Below are positions 7,867-16,613 of a stretch of 41,538 bases of DNA, in pieces. Position 1 is the stretch's first letter. Every line of letters begins with the position of its first letter. The notes under the pieces are model-generated. The model had not been told where the DNA came from, did no database searches, and worked only from the letters and a program-made list of their open reading frames with translations. A program made the translations under genes and the position numbers. The stretch is from an uncultured Asticcacaulis sp. (lineage in GTDB: Bacteria > Pseudomonadota > Alphaproteobacteria > Caulobacterales > Caulobacteraceae): assembly GCA_936940865.1 (NCBI GenBank), contig CAKZJB010000128.1, forward strand, positions 1 to 41,538, written 5' to 3'.

Positions 7867-9477
7867 TCAGGCCAGCGCCCGATAGATGAAGTTGCGGAAA
7901 CGGGCCTCGCCCGCGCCGGCGGCATAGATGGCCGGCTTGAGCATCAGGAAGCCGCCGCGGACATTATGATGATAGCCCGACACCTCCATGCCGCGGTCGA
8001 ACCGTTTCCAGGCCAGGCCGTCGTTCGACGTATGGAAGGCGACGATATGGCGATCGTTGCGCAGGCGCATTTTCATGCGCGTACCGTGTGGATTGGCCGG
8101 CCGGCCTCGTTCGATGCCGTACTGGTGCGTGATGAAATTCCTGGCGTCGAAGCCGAGGCCGCAATAGAGCTTCTGATCATAGAAGAGCAGAAGTCCTGCC
8201 CGCACGCCAGGATCGATTTCGATATCGCACTCGATCTCATAGGCCGGGTCGCCGACGACGAAGGTCAGCGGCGGCGACGAACTGGGCGCGTCTCCCGCGG
8301 CCGTGAGATGCAGCACGCCGCCTTCGCGGCGAATACGTTGGGTCTCGGTGGCCGACGGGCTGAAGAAGTTCCACTGCAGTCCGAACTTGTCGCCGGAAAA
8401 GTCGTCCGACAGGGCGATGCCGTGCGGCAAGGCCTTGCCGCCTTTCGGCTTGGGCAACGGCTTCGACAGGTCGCCGCCGCCGATGTCGAACCAGCCGTCA
8501 CGCGTCCAGGTCACCGGCGCCAGCAGCGCCTGGCGGCCCAGCGTCCAGAAGCCGTTTTCATAGCCGTGATAGACCGCCCACCAGTCCCCCCGGGGCCCGT
8601 CTATGACCGTGGCGTGACCGCGCGACCACCATTTTTCGCCGACCGAGGTCGTGCGCACCAACGGATTGCGTGGATGCTGTTCCCACGGACCGTGGATCGA
8701 CCTGGAGCGCGCCGCGATGACCATGTGGCCGGTCGGCGGCCCCGCCGTGCCGCCGACGGCGGTAATGAGATAAAAGTACTGCCCGTGCCGCATGACCTTG
8801 GGGCCTTCGGGCGAGAAGCCTTCGACGTCCCATTCCTCGGGATAGTGCCAGGGATCATAGACGTGCTCGGGCTCACCGGCGCGGCTCAACCCATCGTCCG
8901 ACAGCCGCACGCGATCGCCGCCCGACAGGAACAGCCAGCGCGAACCGTCTTCGCCCACGACATGGCACGGGTCGATATGCTTCGGCAGGTCGAGATCGAC
9001 CGGTTCGCTCCATGGCCCTTCGATATGGTCGGAGGAGATGACCCAGGAGGTCGTCTTCGACCCCGGCACCGAAGTCTGCTTGGTCGGAATGTAAAGGAAA
9101 TATCGGCCATTGTGTTTGGCCAGCGACACGGCCCAGACCGAGCCGATATTGGTCTTCAGCGCCGCTGTCTTCGGCGTCCAGTTCACCAGATCCTTCGAGT
9201 GCCAGATGATCAGGCCAGGATAGGCGTCGAACGACGAGAACGTCATATAGTAGTCATCGCCATCTTTCAGGATGGCCGGGTCGGGGTGATCGCCAGCGAC
9301 AATCGGATTGAGGAAGGTGCCGTCGCCCAGGTCCGCTTTGCGCTGGCCCTCCAGTCCCTTCGCCCAGGTCGCGGGTCTGGCCACCTTGGGTGCGGCTTCG
9401 GCCGTCGCCGGCGCACCGAAAAGCAAGGCGCCGATACCGACCGATTTCAAGGCCTCGCGGCGGCTGGCATCACTCAT
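7867..9477 (-). CDS. Exported glycoside hydrolase family 43 beta-xylosidase/arabinofuranosidase
   Basis: A 536-residue inverting glycosidase of the five-bladed beta-propeller GH43 family. The start at 9477 is chosen because it has an AAGGA ribosome site and begins MSDASRREALKSVGIGALLFG, a Tat-type signal peptide with adjacent arginines followed by a hydrophobic stretch and GAPATAEAA. Catalytic candidates are D66 in GDHPDPAI (general base), D169 in HIDPCH (pKa modulator) and E224 in FSPEGPKV (general acid). From ~residue 365 onward a beta-sandwich of the kind found in xylosidase-type GH43 proteins follows (SDDFSGDKFGLQWNFF, LLLFYDQKLYCGLGFD). It lies between the large TonB receptor and the GH39 gene, all in one direction, which suggests a single xylan-type utilisation unit. 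Confidence 0.9.
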   Translation of the reverse strand: MSDASRREALKSVGIGALLFGAPATAEAAPKVARPATWAKGLEGQRKADLGDGTFLNPIVAGDHPDPAILKDGDDYYMTFSSFDAYPGLIIWHSKDLVNWTPKTAALKTNIGSVWAVSLAKHNGRYFLYIPTKQTSVPGSKTTSWVISSDHIEGPWSEPVDLDLPKHIDPCHVVGEDGSRWLFLSGGDRVRLSDDGLSRAGEPEHVYDPWHYPEEWDVEGFSPEGPKVMRHGQYFYLITAVGGTAGPPTGHMVIAARSRSIHGPWEQHPRNPLVRTTSVGEKWWSRGHATVIDGPRGDWWAVYHGYENGFWTLGRQALLAPVTWTRDGWFDIGGGDLSKPLPKPKGGKALPHGIALSDDFSGDKFGLQWNFFSPSATETQRIRREGGVLHLTAAGDAPSSSPPLTFVVGDPAYEIECDIEIDPGVRAGLLLFYDQKLYCGLGFDARNFITHQYGIERGRPANPHGTRMKMRLRNDRHIVAFHTSNDGLAWKRFDRGMEVSGYHHNVRGGFLMLKPAIYAAGAGEARFRNFIYRALA

Positions 9478-9623
9478 CTCGAAATCCTTACAATTCCAGT
9501 TGTCGCGACGCCGACGCACAGGCGCACATCGCTCGGAACGCGGAAAAAGGGCGCCGGTCGTCAAACCAGCGCCAGTGTCCAGCTTGTGCTACCACTTGGT
9601 TACAACGGGGAGCTGGGGTGGAA

Positions 9624-9650
9624 TCCGGCGGACAAGAAATGTCCGCCGGA
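9624..9650 (-). terminator. Strong hairpin after the large TonB receptor gene
   Basis: An 11-bp perfect stem, TCCGGCGGACA (9624-9634) and TGTCCGCCGGA (9640-9650) with a 5-nt loop, begins 9 nt past the receptor stop. It lacks a good U-tract, so it may be a weak terminator or an mRNA 3'-end stabiliser that gives differential expression of receptor and GH43 gene. Confidence 0.55.
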
Positions 9651-9658
9651 AATCGGCA

Positions 9659-12600
9659 TCAGTACTTGTAGCGCAGGCCCAGCGTGATCTGGCGGCCGGT
9701 CGAGCTGTAGAGCGTGACGACAGGCTGCGCGGTCAGCGGATAGGCGTAGCGGTTCGAGGTCTGGTTGGTCAGGTTCAGGCCTTCCAGCGACAAGGACAGG
9801 CGCTGATTGAGGTTCCAGGTGATTTTTCCGTCGACATTGGTCGTGGCGCGCGAACCGATGAAATCGTTGAGCAGCGGGCTGTCGCAGGCCACCTGGGTAG
9901 CCGAGGCGGCGGCGGCCGTCGTCGTGTTCGTCGGGTCCTGCAGGCCGGGATTACACGAGCCGGCCGCGATCGGGAAGGTCGTATAATAGGCGGCGCGCTT
10001 GGCCATCGAGATACGGGCCGAGAAGCCCGGCACTTCGTAGTACAGCGTCAGGTTCAACGCGTCGGGTGAAGCATTGAGCCATGGTCCGCTGGCCAGGGTT
10101 TGCGGCTTGGTCTGCACGCCGTTGACCAGGGAGCCAGGATCCAGGATGTAGGTCAGCTTGGAGTTGATATGCGTTGCATTGAGCTGGATGCCGAAGTTCT
10201 TGGTAAATTCCGGGAAGACCTTGGGCAGGAAGGTGTGCAGGTAGCCCAGGTCCTGCTGGTAGTTGGCTTCCCAGCCCCACAGGCTGCCACCCGGCGCGTC
10301 GCGCACCTGACGGGCCGTGAACGGATTGCCGTTGTCGATATAGGCGACTCCGCTTGCGATCTGTGTCGGCGTCCCCGTCAACTGTGCCTTCACCGCGGCG
10401 ATCGAGTCGGCGTCGAGGAAATCCGACAATTGCGCGTCATAGAGGATAGTCTGCGGGAAGCTGCCGATTTCCTTGTCGAACATGGCAAACGACACAAGCG
10501 CATTCTTGGCGAAGTACCATTCGACACTGAGGTCGAAGTTATCCGAGCGGAACGGCTTCAGTTGCGTGTTGCCGACCGTCAGCGAGCCGCCGGTCGTGGA
10601 ACCATCCGTCGGCACCTTGATCGCCGAAATGGCCGGCGACAGGTTGGCCAGCAGGGGACGCGCCATGGCCTTCGCCGCCGCCAGACGGATATAGAGGTTA
10701 TCCATGGCGTGGAAATTGACGTTGATCGACGGAAGGGTGTCCGAATACTGATTGGTCTCGACGATGGGAAGACCGGTATTGGTACGGCCGGTTGCCTCGA
10801 TCTCGGTCTTGACCTGGCGAACGCCGAGGTTGCCAGTCAGATCGTGACCGAAGATCTGGTAGTTGTAATCGACCTGCGCATAGGCGCCCGTGTCGGTTTC
10901 ATCGACCGCGAAGGTCGCTGCGTTCGACCGCTTGTTGGTGATCCGCCAGTCGCCGAACTTGTTGATGCAATTGCAGTCGTAGCCGAAGGTGTTCGAAAAG
11001 GCCTCGAGGCTCGGCGCGAAGAAGCTGGTCGGCGTGCCGGATGGCACGTCCAGGCCCTGGCCGAACTGGTGGACGCTTCCCAGCGACGCAACGGAAACGC
11101 CGGCTTCCTTTTCGGTCGGGTTGAGCGTGTCGGTCAGGCGCTCGTACTGGTCGGTGTAGAAGCTGAATTTCTTCGTGTTGAACCCGAACTTGATGTCGTG
11201 ATGTTCACTCTTGTTCCAGTCGAAGTCGACCTTGAAATTATCGAAGCTGGTCTTTGTCGTGCGCAGGTAGTGGCGCATCGCCGAAAAGCCCTTGACGATG
11301 CCCCAGTTGGACGAATTGGCGACGTCGAAGCCCGGATCGACCAGCGGCATGGTATCCGTGATGCCGCGCTCGTCATAGGTCATGGTCTCAGGCCGGTCCA
11401 TGGCGTTGAATTCGACCAGGAAGCCTTCGTTGACGTTGATCGATTTCGAATGGCCGAGCTGGGCATTGACCCGGAAGCTATCGCTGAAACGGTGATCGAG
11501 GTTCAGCGACAGCTGGTCGAAGGTCGTGGTGTAGAAGCTCGCGTCATCGCCCGAACGCCAGTCGACATTGGACAGCTTGAGATAGTCGGCCGTGCCGTTC
11601 GTCACGTGCGCGTCCAGGACCTTGGTCGCCGGGCGTCCGATCAGCGCGATCCGGCCACCGATGCCATAGGCGTCGGGCGTATATCCCACCGACAGCGGGT
11701 TATTGTAATAGTCGTACGGGTCGAGGTTATAGGGATTGACCGAGAAGATGTTGGTTCCCAGCACCGCGGCGGACCCGTTTACCCCTGTGGCAAACGCCGG
11801 GGTGGTGCCGTAAAGCGTGGCGCCGCAGTCCTGAGCGCCCGTCGTATTTGTCTCCGGGGCTGCGGTACAAAGGCCGGGGTAAAGATTACGCCGCGTGGAA
11901 ATCTGCGAAGACGTTATCGATGACGACGGAGCCGTCAGTGTATTGAGCGTGGCGTTGGTATTGTTGCGATTCAAACCGACGCTCTGCAGCTGGAAATTCT
12001 GCGATTCGCTGCGGAAGCGCGAATAGAGGTAGTCGGCGGTGAAGCGCGTATTGTCCGAAAGCTGCGCCTGGAAGGACGAGGTGATGCCGAGACGCTCGGT
12101 ATGCAATTCCGTGTCGTTGAGCGTGATCAGGGCAGGGATGCGGACCAGCGAATCGTCATAGCGGCCCGAAGTCGAATAGCCCGCAGGATAAAGCGCGGCA
12201 TAGGCCGTCGGATCGGAACCGGTCTGGGCGGCAATGACGGCCGGATTGGTAATGGCCGCGACGTTACAAATGGTGCCGGCCGGAGTGGTCGGCGAACTGG
12301 TCGTGCACTTGCCCGAAGCGATCTGCACGGTCTGCGGGAAGGTCGTGCCCGTCGGCGCGGCGAAACCGGCGCGCTGGGGATATTCGTTACCGGCCCAGGA
12401 CGTGCCGCGATAGTCGTAGTCGGCCGAACCGGCCTGGCGCGCATAATTGGAAATCGAGGTGTCGCGGACCTGGTAGGCGCCCGAAATCAGGAAACCGAGC
12501 TTGCCGCCGGCCCAGCGCCGCGAGAACAGGCCGGCGATGCGCGGATTCTGGTGCTTGCCGTTTTCATAATAGGCGTCTTCCAGCGAGAGGGCGAACTTGG

Positions 12601-13168
12601 TGCCCTTGTAGTCGAAGGGGTGACCGGTATTGAGATCGACCGTGGCGCCGAGGCTGCCCTCGTCGGTCTGGGCGTCAGCCGACTTGCGCACCTGCACGCT
12701 GTTGAACAGTTCCGACGCGAAGCTGTTGAAGTCGAAGGCCCGCGAGCGGTTGGGCGAGGTGCCGGAGTCGTTCGAACCCGACGTCGACAGGGCTTCCATC
12801 CCGTTGATGCGAACGCGGGTGAAATCGCCGCCCAGGCCGCGAACCGAGATCTGGCGGCCTTCGCCATTGTCCCGGTCGATCGAGATGCCCGGAATGCGCT
12901 GCAGGCTTTCGGCCAGGTTGGCTTCCGGGAACGACGCGATGTCGTCGGCATTGATGGCGTCGAGCATGACGTTCGACTTCTTCTTGGTGTTCAACGCGCT
13001 TTGCAGCGAGGCGCGATAGCCGGTCACCACGATCGTGGTGCTGTCGGCCGCCGCGCCGTTGGCATCCTGCGCCTGAGCGCCAGAACAAGTCAGAAAATTT
13101 CCCAACGCCAATAATGAAATGCCGTAAAGCCAAGCATTGGACACACGTTTCCCGTGCAGCTTTCCCAT
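9659..13168 (-). CDS. Large TonB-dependent receptor, Xanthomonas/Caulobacter glycan-import type
   Basis: A 1169-residue outer-membrane receptor. The frame extends upstream to 13471, but the start at 13168 is preferred: it has a GGAAGAGG ribosome site and opens a normal signal peptide (SNAWLYGISLLALGNFL, cleavage near GAQAQ). The TonB box is near TTIVVTGYR at ~45. The plug follows with LDAINADDIASFPEANLAES, RIPGISIDRDNGEGRQISVR and SLGATVDLNTGHP, all hallmarks of the large receptors that outnumber other transporters in Caulobacter and Xanthomonas and import oligosaccharides. The barrel ends GRQITLGLRYKY. Neighbouring GH43, GH39 and GH3 genes point to xylo-oligosaccharides or similar beta-glycans as substrate (inference). 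Confidence 0.94.
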   Translation of the reverse strand: MGKLHGKRVSNAWLYGISLLALGNFLTCSGAQAQDANGAAADSTTIVVTGYRASLQSALNTKKKSNVMLDAINADDIASFPEANLAESLQRIPGISIDRDNGEGRQISVRGLGGDFTRVRINGMEALSTSGSNDSGTSPNRSRAFDFNSFASELFNSVQVRKSADAQTDEGSLGATVDLNTGHPFDYKGTKFALSLEDAYYENGKHQNPRIAGLFSRRWAGGKLGFLISGAYQVRDTSISNYARQAGSADYDYRGTSWAGNEYPQRAGFAAPTGTTFPQTVQIASGKCTTSSPTTPAGTICNVAAITNPAVIAAQTGSDPTAYAALYPAGYSTSGRYDDSLVRIPALITLNDTELHTERLGITSSFQAQLSDNTRFTADYLYSRFRSESQNFQLQSVGLNRNNTNATLNTLTAPSSSITSSQISTRRNLYPGLCTAAPETNTTGAQDCGATLYGTTPAFATGVNGSAAVLGTNIFSVNPYNLDPYDYYNNPLSVGYTPDAYGIGGRIALIGRPATKVLDAHVTNGTADYLKLSNVDWRSGDDASFYTTTFDQLSLNLDHRFSDSFRVNAQLGHSKSINVNEGFLVEFNAMDRPETMTYDERGITDTMPLVDPGFDVANSSNWGIVKGFSAMRHYLRTTKTSFDNFKVDFDWNKSEHHDIKFGFNTKKFSFYTDQYERLTDTLNPTEKEAGVSVASLGSVHQFGQGLDVPSGTPTSFFAPSLEAFSNTFGYDCNCINKFGDWRITNKRSNAATFAVDETDTGAYAQVDYNYQIFGHDLTGNLGVRQVKTEIEATGRTNTGLPIVETNQYSDTLPSINVNFHAMDNLYIRLAAAKAMARPLLANLSPAISAIKVPTDGSTTGGSLTVGNTQLKPFRSDNFDLSVEWYFAKNALVSFAMFDKEIGSFPQTILYDAQLSDFLDADSIAAVKAQLTGTPTQIASGVAYIDNGNPFTARQVRDAPGGSLWGWEANYQQDLGYLHTFLPKVFPEFTKNFGIQLNATHINSKLTYILDPGSLVNGVQTKPQTLASGPWLNASPDALNLTLYYEVPGFSARISMAKRAAYYTTFPIAAGSCNPGLQDPTNTTTAAAASATQVACDSPLLNDFIGSRATTNVDGKITWNLNQRLSLSLEGLNLTNQTSNRYAYPLTAQPVVTLYSSTGRQITLGLRYKY

Positions 13169-13324
13169 TTTTATAAGCCTCTTCCCAGTAATCCGGCCAC
13201 AATTCAGCCACTTTTTTGTTTCACTCGAGACATCGACGCCGATTGATACCGGTGTCATTTTGATATGCCCGAGAGCTGCGCTACTGGTAACGTTATCTAA
13301 CGAGGTTTTGCAAGACAAAATATG

Positions 13325-13366
13325 CCCGAAAAACGTCACAATTTTTCTCAACCCGAAAAATGTGAC
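13325..13366. repeat. Imperfect direct repeat in the TonB receptor promoter region
   Basis: CCCGAAAAACGTCAC (13325-13339) and CCCGAAAAATGTGAC (13352-13366) differ at two positions and start 27 bp apart. Their ends also form an inverted pair GTCACA/TGTGAC. The 321-bp stretch 13169-13489 contains no gene; it is AT-rich, carries this repeat and a LacI-type palindrome, and should hold the receptor promoter. Confidence 0.4.
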
Positions 13367-13452
13367 TAAAACGACACGACAAAGAAAATGTCGCAATGCA
13401 ACACATTTCCGGATTTCGAATACTGAAAATTCTATTTTAAATTTCGGATTTT

Positions 13453-13474
13453 CTTTTGACAGCGCTGCCAAAAG
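13453..13474. promoter_or_regulatory. LacI/GalR-family type operator
   Basis: A 22-bp palindrome centred on AGCGCT: CTTTTGACAGC/GCTGCCAAAAG, with only one mismatched pair (13459/13468). A central CG flanked by a symmetrical AGCGCT core is typical of LacI/GalR-family operators, including sugar-utilisation regulators in Caulobacter. It lies ~285 bp upstream of the receptor start and ~15 bp past the stop of the HbpS-like gene. Confidence 0.6.
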
Positions 13475-13489
13475 AACTGTAATCGATCT

Positions 13490-13912
13490 CTACGGGATCA
13501 ATTCCGCGACTATGGCGGAAACGGCCATCTCCGCTATTGCCAGATCCTCCTCGCCGGCCAGGCCGCTGACGGCCACCGCGCCGACGCAGGTTCCATCGAT
13601 CACGACCGGCACGCCGCCGTCCCAGCCGACATAGCGGTCGTCGCCGTGATAGCTCATCAGCGCATTGTCGGCGAAGGTGGCGCGGCCGATCTCGCCCGAA
13701 AACCCGCGCAGGCGGGCCGCCGTATAGACCTTGTTCTGGGCGATGACGATCGACGGCAGGTTGGCGCCGTCCATGCGGTAAAGCGCGATCAGTTCGCCGT
13801 GGCTGTCGCCGACAGCCACGGTCGCAGCCTTGCCGCGCCGATTGAGTTCCGTCACGGCGGCGTCGACCGCCAGCTTCGCTTCAGCCTCGCCAAGAGTCAT
13901 AAGGGTTTGCAC
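13490..13912 (-). CDS. GlcG/HbpS family small protein
   Basis: A 140-residue single-domain protein of the GlcG/HbpS family (DUF336), which in characterised members binds haem or sits beside sugar/glycolate oxidation genes; the cellular role is generally unclear. The family signature is visible: LGEAEAKLAVDAAVTELNR near the N terminus, then VAVGDSHGELIALYRMDGA, TAARLRGFSG and a C-terminal GGVPVVIDGTCVGAVAVSG glycine-rich region. The start GTG at 13912 is chosen because GGGAGGA lies 6 nt upstream; ATG at 13900 is possible, and the frame's upstream TTG at 13963 is unlikely. It diverges from the GH3 gene, with a palindrome between them, and lies upstream of the TonB receptor. No signal peptide is seen. 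Confidence 0.82.
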   Translation of the reverse strand: MQTLMTLGEAEAKLAVDAAVTELNRRGKAATVAVGDSHGELIALYRMDGANLPSIVIAQNKVYTAARLRGFSGEIGRATFADNALMSYHGDDRYVGWDGGVPVVIDGTCVGAVAVSGLAGEEDLAIAEMAVSAIVAELIP

Positions 13913-13958
13913 GGTTCGTCCTCCCGATCTTCGGCCGGCCGATTCGCCGCCTCTTGAC

Positions 13959-13970
13959 GACAACGTTGTC
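13959..13970. promoter_or_regulatory. 12-bp perfect palindrome between divergent HbpS-like and GH3 genes
   Basis: GACAACGTTGTC is perfectly symmetrical with a central CG, as in LacI-family operators. It is ~44 bp upstream of the GH3 start and ~47 bp upstream of the GlcG/HbpS-like start, a suitable place to control both. Confidence 0.5.
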
Positions 13971-14013
13971 AGCGTGGTCCAACGGACGCAATAAAAAATA
14001 CAGGGAGATCATT

Positions 14014-16503
14014 ATGTCCGCATCGTCGCTCCGCCGGCGCAAAGGCCGTTGGCTGGCTGCCGCCAGCCTTTGTCTTATGGCCGTCGCGGCCGGGGCAGAG
14101 GCCCGCGCCAAACGCGCCAGGGCGGCGAAGATCCCTCCGGCACAGGCCCACCTTGCGCTGTGGCCGCAGGCCAGGTCGCCGGTCGGCCTCGACCCCGCCA
14201 TCGAGGCGAAGATCGACGCGATCCTTGCGAAAATGTCCGTCGAGGAAAAGGTCGGGCAGACGCTTCAGCCTGAGTGGAAATCGATTACACCCGATGAAAT
14301 GCGCGATTATCATATCGGCAGCATCGAAAATGGCGGCGGCGCCGTGCCGGGCGGCAACAAGCACGCCAGCCTGCAGGACTGGATCGATCTGATCGAGCCC
14401 TACTGGGAGGCCTCGGTCGATCCGCGCGCCAATACCGTCCGCATCCCGATGATGTGGGCGTCGGACGCCGTCCACGGCCACAACAACGTCTTCGGCGCGA
14501 CGCTGTTCCCCCACAATATCGGCCTGGGCGCGGCGCACGATCCGGAACTGATCCGCCGCATCGGCGAGGCGACCGCCGCCGAGGTGCGCGCCACCGGCAT
14601 GGACTGGTCGTTCGCGCCGACCATCGCGGTGGCCCGCGACGACCGCTGGGGCCGTACCTACGAAAGCTATTCCGAAGACCCCAGGATCGTCGTGCAGTAC
14701 GCCGCAGCCATGGTCAAAGGGCTGGAGGGCGAAGGCAGGACCTTCCTCGACAGGGACCACGTCATTTCGACCGCCAAGCACTTCCTGGGCGACGGCTCGA
14801 CCGCCGGCGGCCGCGACCAGGGCGATTCCCTGGCGTCGGAGGCCGACTTGGCGCGGCTGCACGGCGCCGGGTACCAGGCCGCCATCGATGCCGGCACGCA
14901 GTCGGTCATGGCGTCGTATAACTCGTGGCATGGCGTGAAGATGCACGCCAACCACGCCCTGATGACCGATGTGTTGAAGGGCCGGATGGGCTTCGATGGC
15001 TTTATCATGGGCGACTGGAACGCCCACGGCCAGATCCCCGGATGCACGACCTCCAACTGCCCGTCCGCCTTCAATGCCGGCCTCGACATCTACAACGTGC
15101 CGCAGGACTGGAAAGCGCTCTATGGCAACATGGTGCGCGAGGTGAAGGACGGCACCATCCCGATGAGCCGGCTGGATGATGCGGTACGCCGAATCCTGCG
15201 CGTAAAGTTCCGCGCCGGTATCTTCGATGAGGTCGCGCCCAAGGACCGCCCCAATACCTTCAAGGGCCTGGGCGCGCCGGAACACCGCGCCATTGCGCGC
15301 GAAGCCGTCGCCAAGTCGCTTGTCCTCTTGAAAAGCAATGGCGTCCTGCCCGTGAAAGCCAGTGCCAACATCCTGGTGGCCGGTGATGGCGCCGACAATA
15401 TCGCCATGCAGTCGGGCGGCTGGACCCTGTCGTGGCAAGGGGCCGACAATGGGCCCAACGACTTCCCCGGCGCGACCTCGATCTATGCCGGCCTCAAGGC
15501 AGCGGCGGAAAGCGCCGGCGGCCATGTGACCCTGTCACCCGACGGATCGTTCGCGCAAAAGCCCGACGTCGCCATCGTCGTCTTCGGAGAGACGCCCTAC
15601 GCCGAATTCATGGGCGACCAGACAGACGTGGCGCTGCACCATGACAATGTCGAAAGCCTGGACCTGCTGAAAAAGCTTAAGAGCCAGGGCATTCCGACCG
15701 TCGCCGTGCTGCTGTCGGGCCGTCCGCTCTATGTCAATCCGCAGATCAATGCGTCCGACGCCTTCGTCGCGGCCTTCCTGCCGGGTTCGGAAGGCGAAGG
15801 GATAGCCGATGTGCTGCTGGGGCAACGCGACTTCAACGGCCGCCTGAGCTTCTCATGGCCGAAACGCCCCGACCAGACGCCGCTCAACGTCGGCGACAAG
15901 GACTACGATCCGCAATTCGCCTATGGCTTTGGCCTCAGCTACGCGAAGCCGAAAACGACCCCTGCCCTGCCCGAAGTCAGGGAAAACACGCGCTATGGCG
16001 AGCGCAATGTCTATCTGGCCAAGGGCCAATTGTGGAACGGCTATCACCTGACCATTGGCGACACGAACGCGCCGCGCATGGCCTATGTCGGCACGCGCAC
16101 CACGCTTTACGGCTCGGCGGCGATTACGGTGCAACCCGCCGGTAACGGTATCGCGGCCGAATGGGCCGGCAAGCGCAAGGCGTGGGTCGATATCGGCGCC
16201 GACGCCCCGTCCGACGTGGCGCGCGAAGCCAACGGCGCCATGCTGCTAAGTATCAGCCTGACGGTCAAATCGGCGCCGTCGTCCGAAGTCCGTCTGGGCG
16301 TGGGTTCGGCCTCTGTGCAGGTGGCGAAGCTTTTGGCGCCGGGCGCCGTGACCATCGCCGTGCCGCTGTCGTGCTTCAAGGCGCAGGACCTGGCCAAGAC
16401 ACCGACCGTCATGCACCTGGAAACCGCCGGTACGCTCGACGTCGTGCTGACCGAGGTGCGCTTGAGCGAAACCAAGCAGGGTGCGGCCTGCCCGGCGGAA
16501 TGA
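14014..16503 (+). CDS. Exported glycoside hydrolase family 3 beta-glucosidase/exo-glucanase/xylosidase
   Basis: An 829-residue GH3 enzyme of the ExoP/plant exo-hydrolase type. The start at 14014 follows CAGGGAGATCATT; the frame opens at 13954 but earlier codons precede the promoter palindrome. Residues 1-32 are a basic signal peptide (RWLAAASLCLMAVAAGAEARA). The N-terminal barrel includes STAKHFLGDG at 252-261. The nucleophile is D334 in GFIMGDWNAHGQ. The second domain gives GETPYAEFMGD at 525-535, where E531 fits the acid/base of the barley exo-hydrolase subgroup, then LPGSEGEGIADVLLG. Residues after ~660 form an extra C-terminal beta domain. It would finish hydrolysis of beta-oligosaccharides in the periplasm. 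Exact sugar specificity is not readable. Confidence 0.92.
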   Translation: MSASSLRRRKGRWLAAASLCLMAVAAGAEARAKRARAAKIPPAQAHLALWPQARSPVGLDPAIEAKIDAILAKMSVEEKVGQTLQPEWKSITPDEMRDYHIGSIENGGGAVPGGNKHASLQDWIDLIEPYWEASVDPRANTVRIPMMWASDAVHGHNNVFGATLFPHNIGLGAAHDPELIRRIGEATAAEVRATGMDWSFAPTIAVARDDRWGRTYESYSEDPRIVVQYAAAMVKGLEGEGRTFLDRDHVISTAKHFLGDGSTAGGRDQGDSLASEADLARLHGAGYQAAIDAGTQSVMASYNSWHGVKMHANHALMTDVLKGRMGFDGFIMGDWNAHGQIPGCTTSNCPSAFNAGLDIYNVPQDWKALYGNMVREVKDGTIPMSRLDDAVRRILRVKFRAGIFDEVAPKDRPNTFKGLGAPEHRAIAREAVAKSLVLLKSNGVLPVKASANILVAGDGADNIAMQSGGWTLSWQGADNGPNDFPGATSIYAGLKAAAESAGGHVTLSPDGSFAQKPDVAIVVFGETPYAEFMGDQTDVALHHDNVESLDLLKKLKSQGIPTVAVLLSGRPLYVNPQINASDAFVAAFLPGSEGEGIADVLLGQRDFNGRLSFSWPKRPDQTPLNVGDKDYDPQFAYGFGLSYAKPKTTPALPEVRENTRYGERNVYLAKGQLWNGYHLTIGDTNAPRMAYVGTRTTLYGSAAITVQPAGNGIAAEWAGKRKAWVDIGADAPSDVAREANGAMLLSISLTVKSAPSSEVRLGVGSASVQVAKLLAPGAVTIAVPLSCFKAQDLAKTPTVMHLETAGTLDVVLTEVRLSETKQGAACPAE

Positions 16504-16512
16504 TCAGCATCA

Positions 16513-16545
16513 GGGCGTTACCGCGGTAAAGGCGACGCCCCTCTT
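16513..16545 (+). terminator. Hairpin terminator after the GH3 gene
   Basis: GGGCGT (16513-16518) pairs with ACGCCC (16535-16540), and the interior holds the palindrome TTACCGCGGTAA. It is followed by CTCTT. It separates the GH3 gene from the SOS cassette. Confidence 0.5.
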
Positions 16546-16563
16546 GACTCCTGTTTTAAATAA

Positions 16564-16578
16564 GAACAAAAAGAGAAC
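16564..16578 (+). promoter_or_regulatory. LexA SOS box (GAAC-N7-GAAC)
   Basis: GAAC at 16564-16567, seven bases, GAAC at 16575-16578. This is the direct-repeat SOS box of alphaproteobacteria. It lies ~25-50 bp before imuA, just downstream of a TTGACT (16544-16549) that could be a -35 element, so LexA would block the promoter of imuA-imuB-dnaE2. Confidence 0.85.
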
Positions 16579-16613
16579 ATATTTCCGAAGAACTCGGATC
16601 AATGGTGGTGGTC

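Noticed and set aside
7966-9687. A 573-residue frame on the plus strand, opposite GH43
   Set aside because: It is the antisense shadow of a clear GH43 gene in high-GC DNA. The same holds for the long antisense frames at 10100-11923, 19248-20951 and 23526-24791.
13169-13471. A 101-residue N-terminal extension of the large TonB receptor
   Set aside because: The start at 13168 has a ribosome site and opens a normal signal peptide; the extension runs through AT-rich promoter sequence and the LacI-type palindrome.
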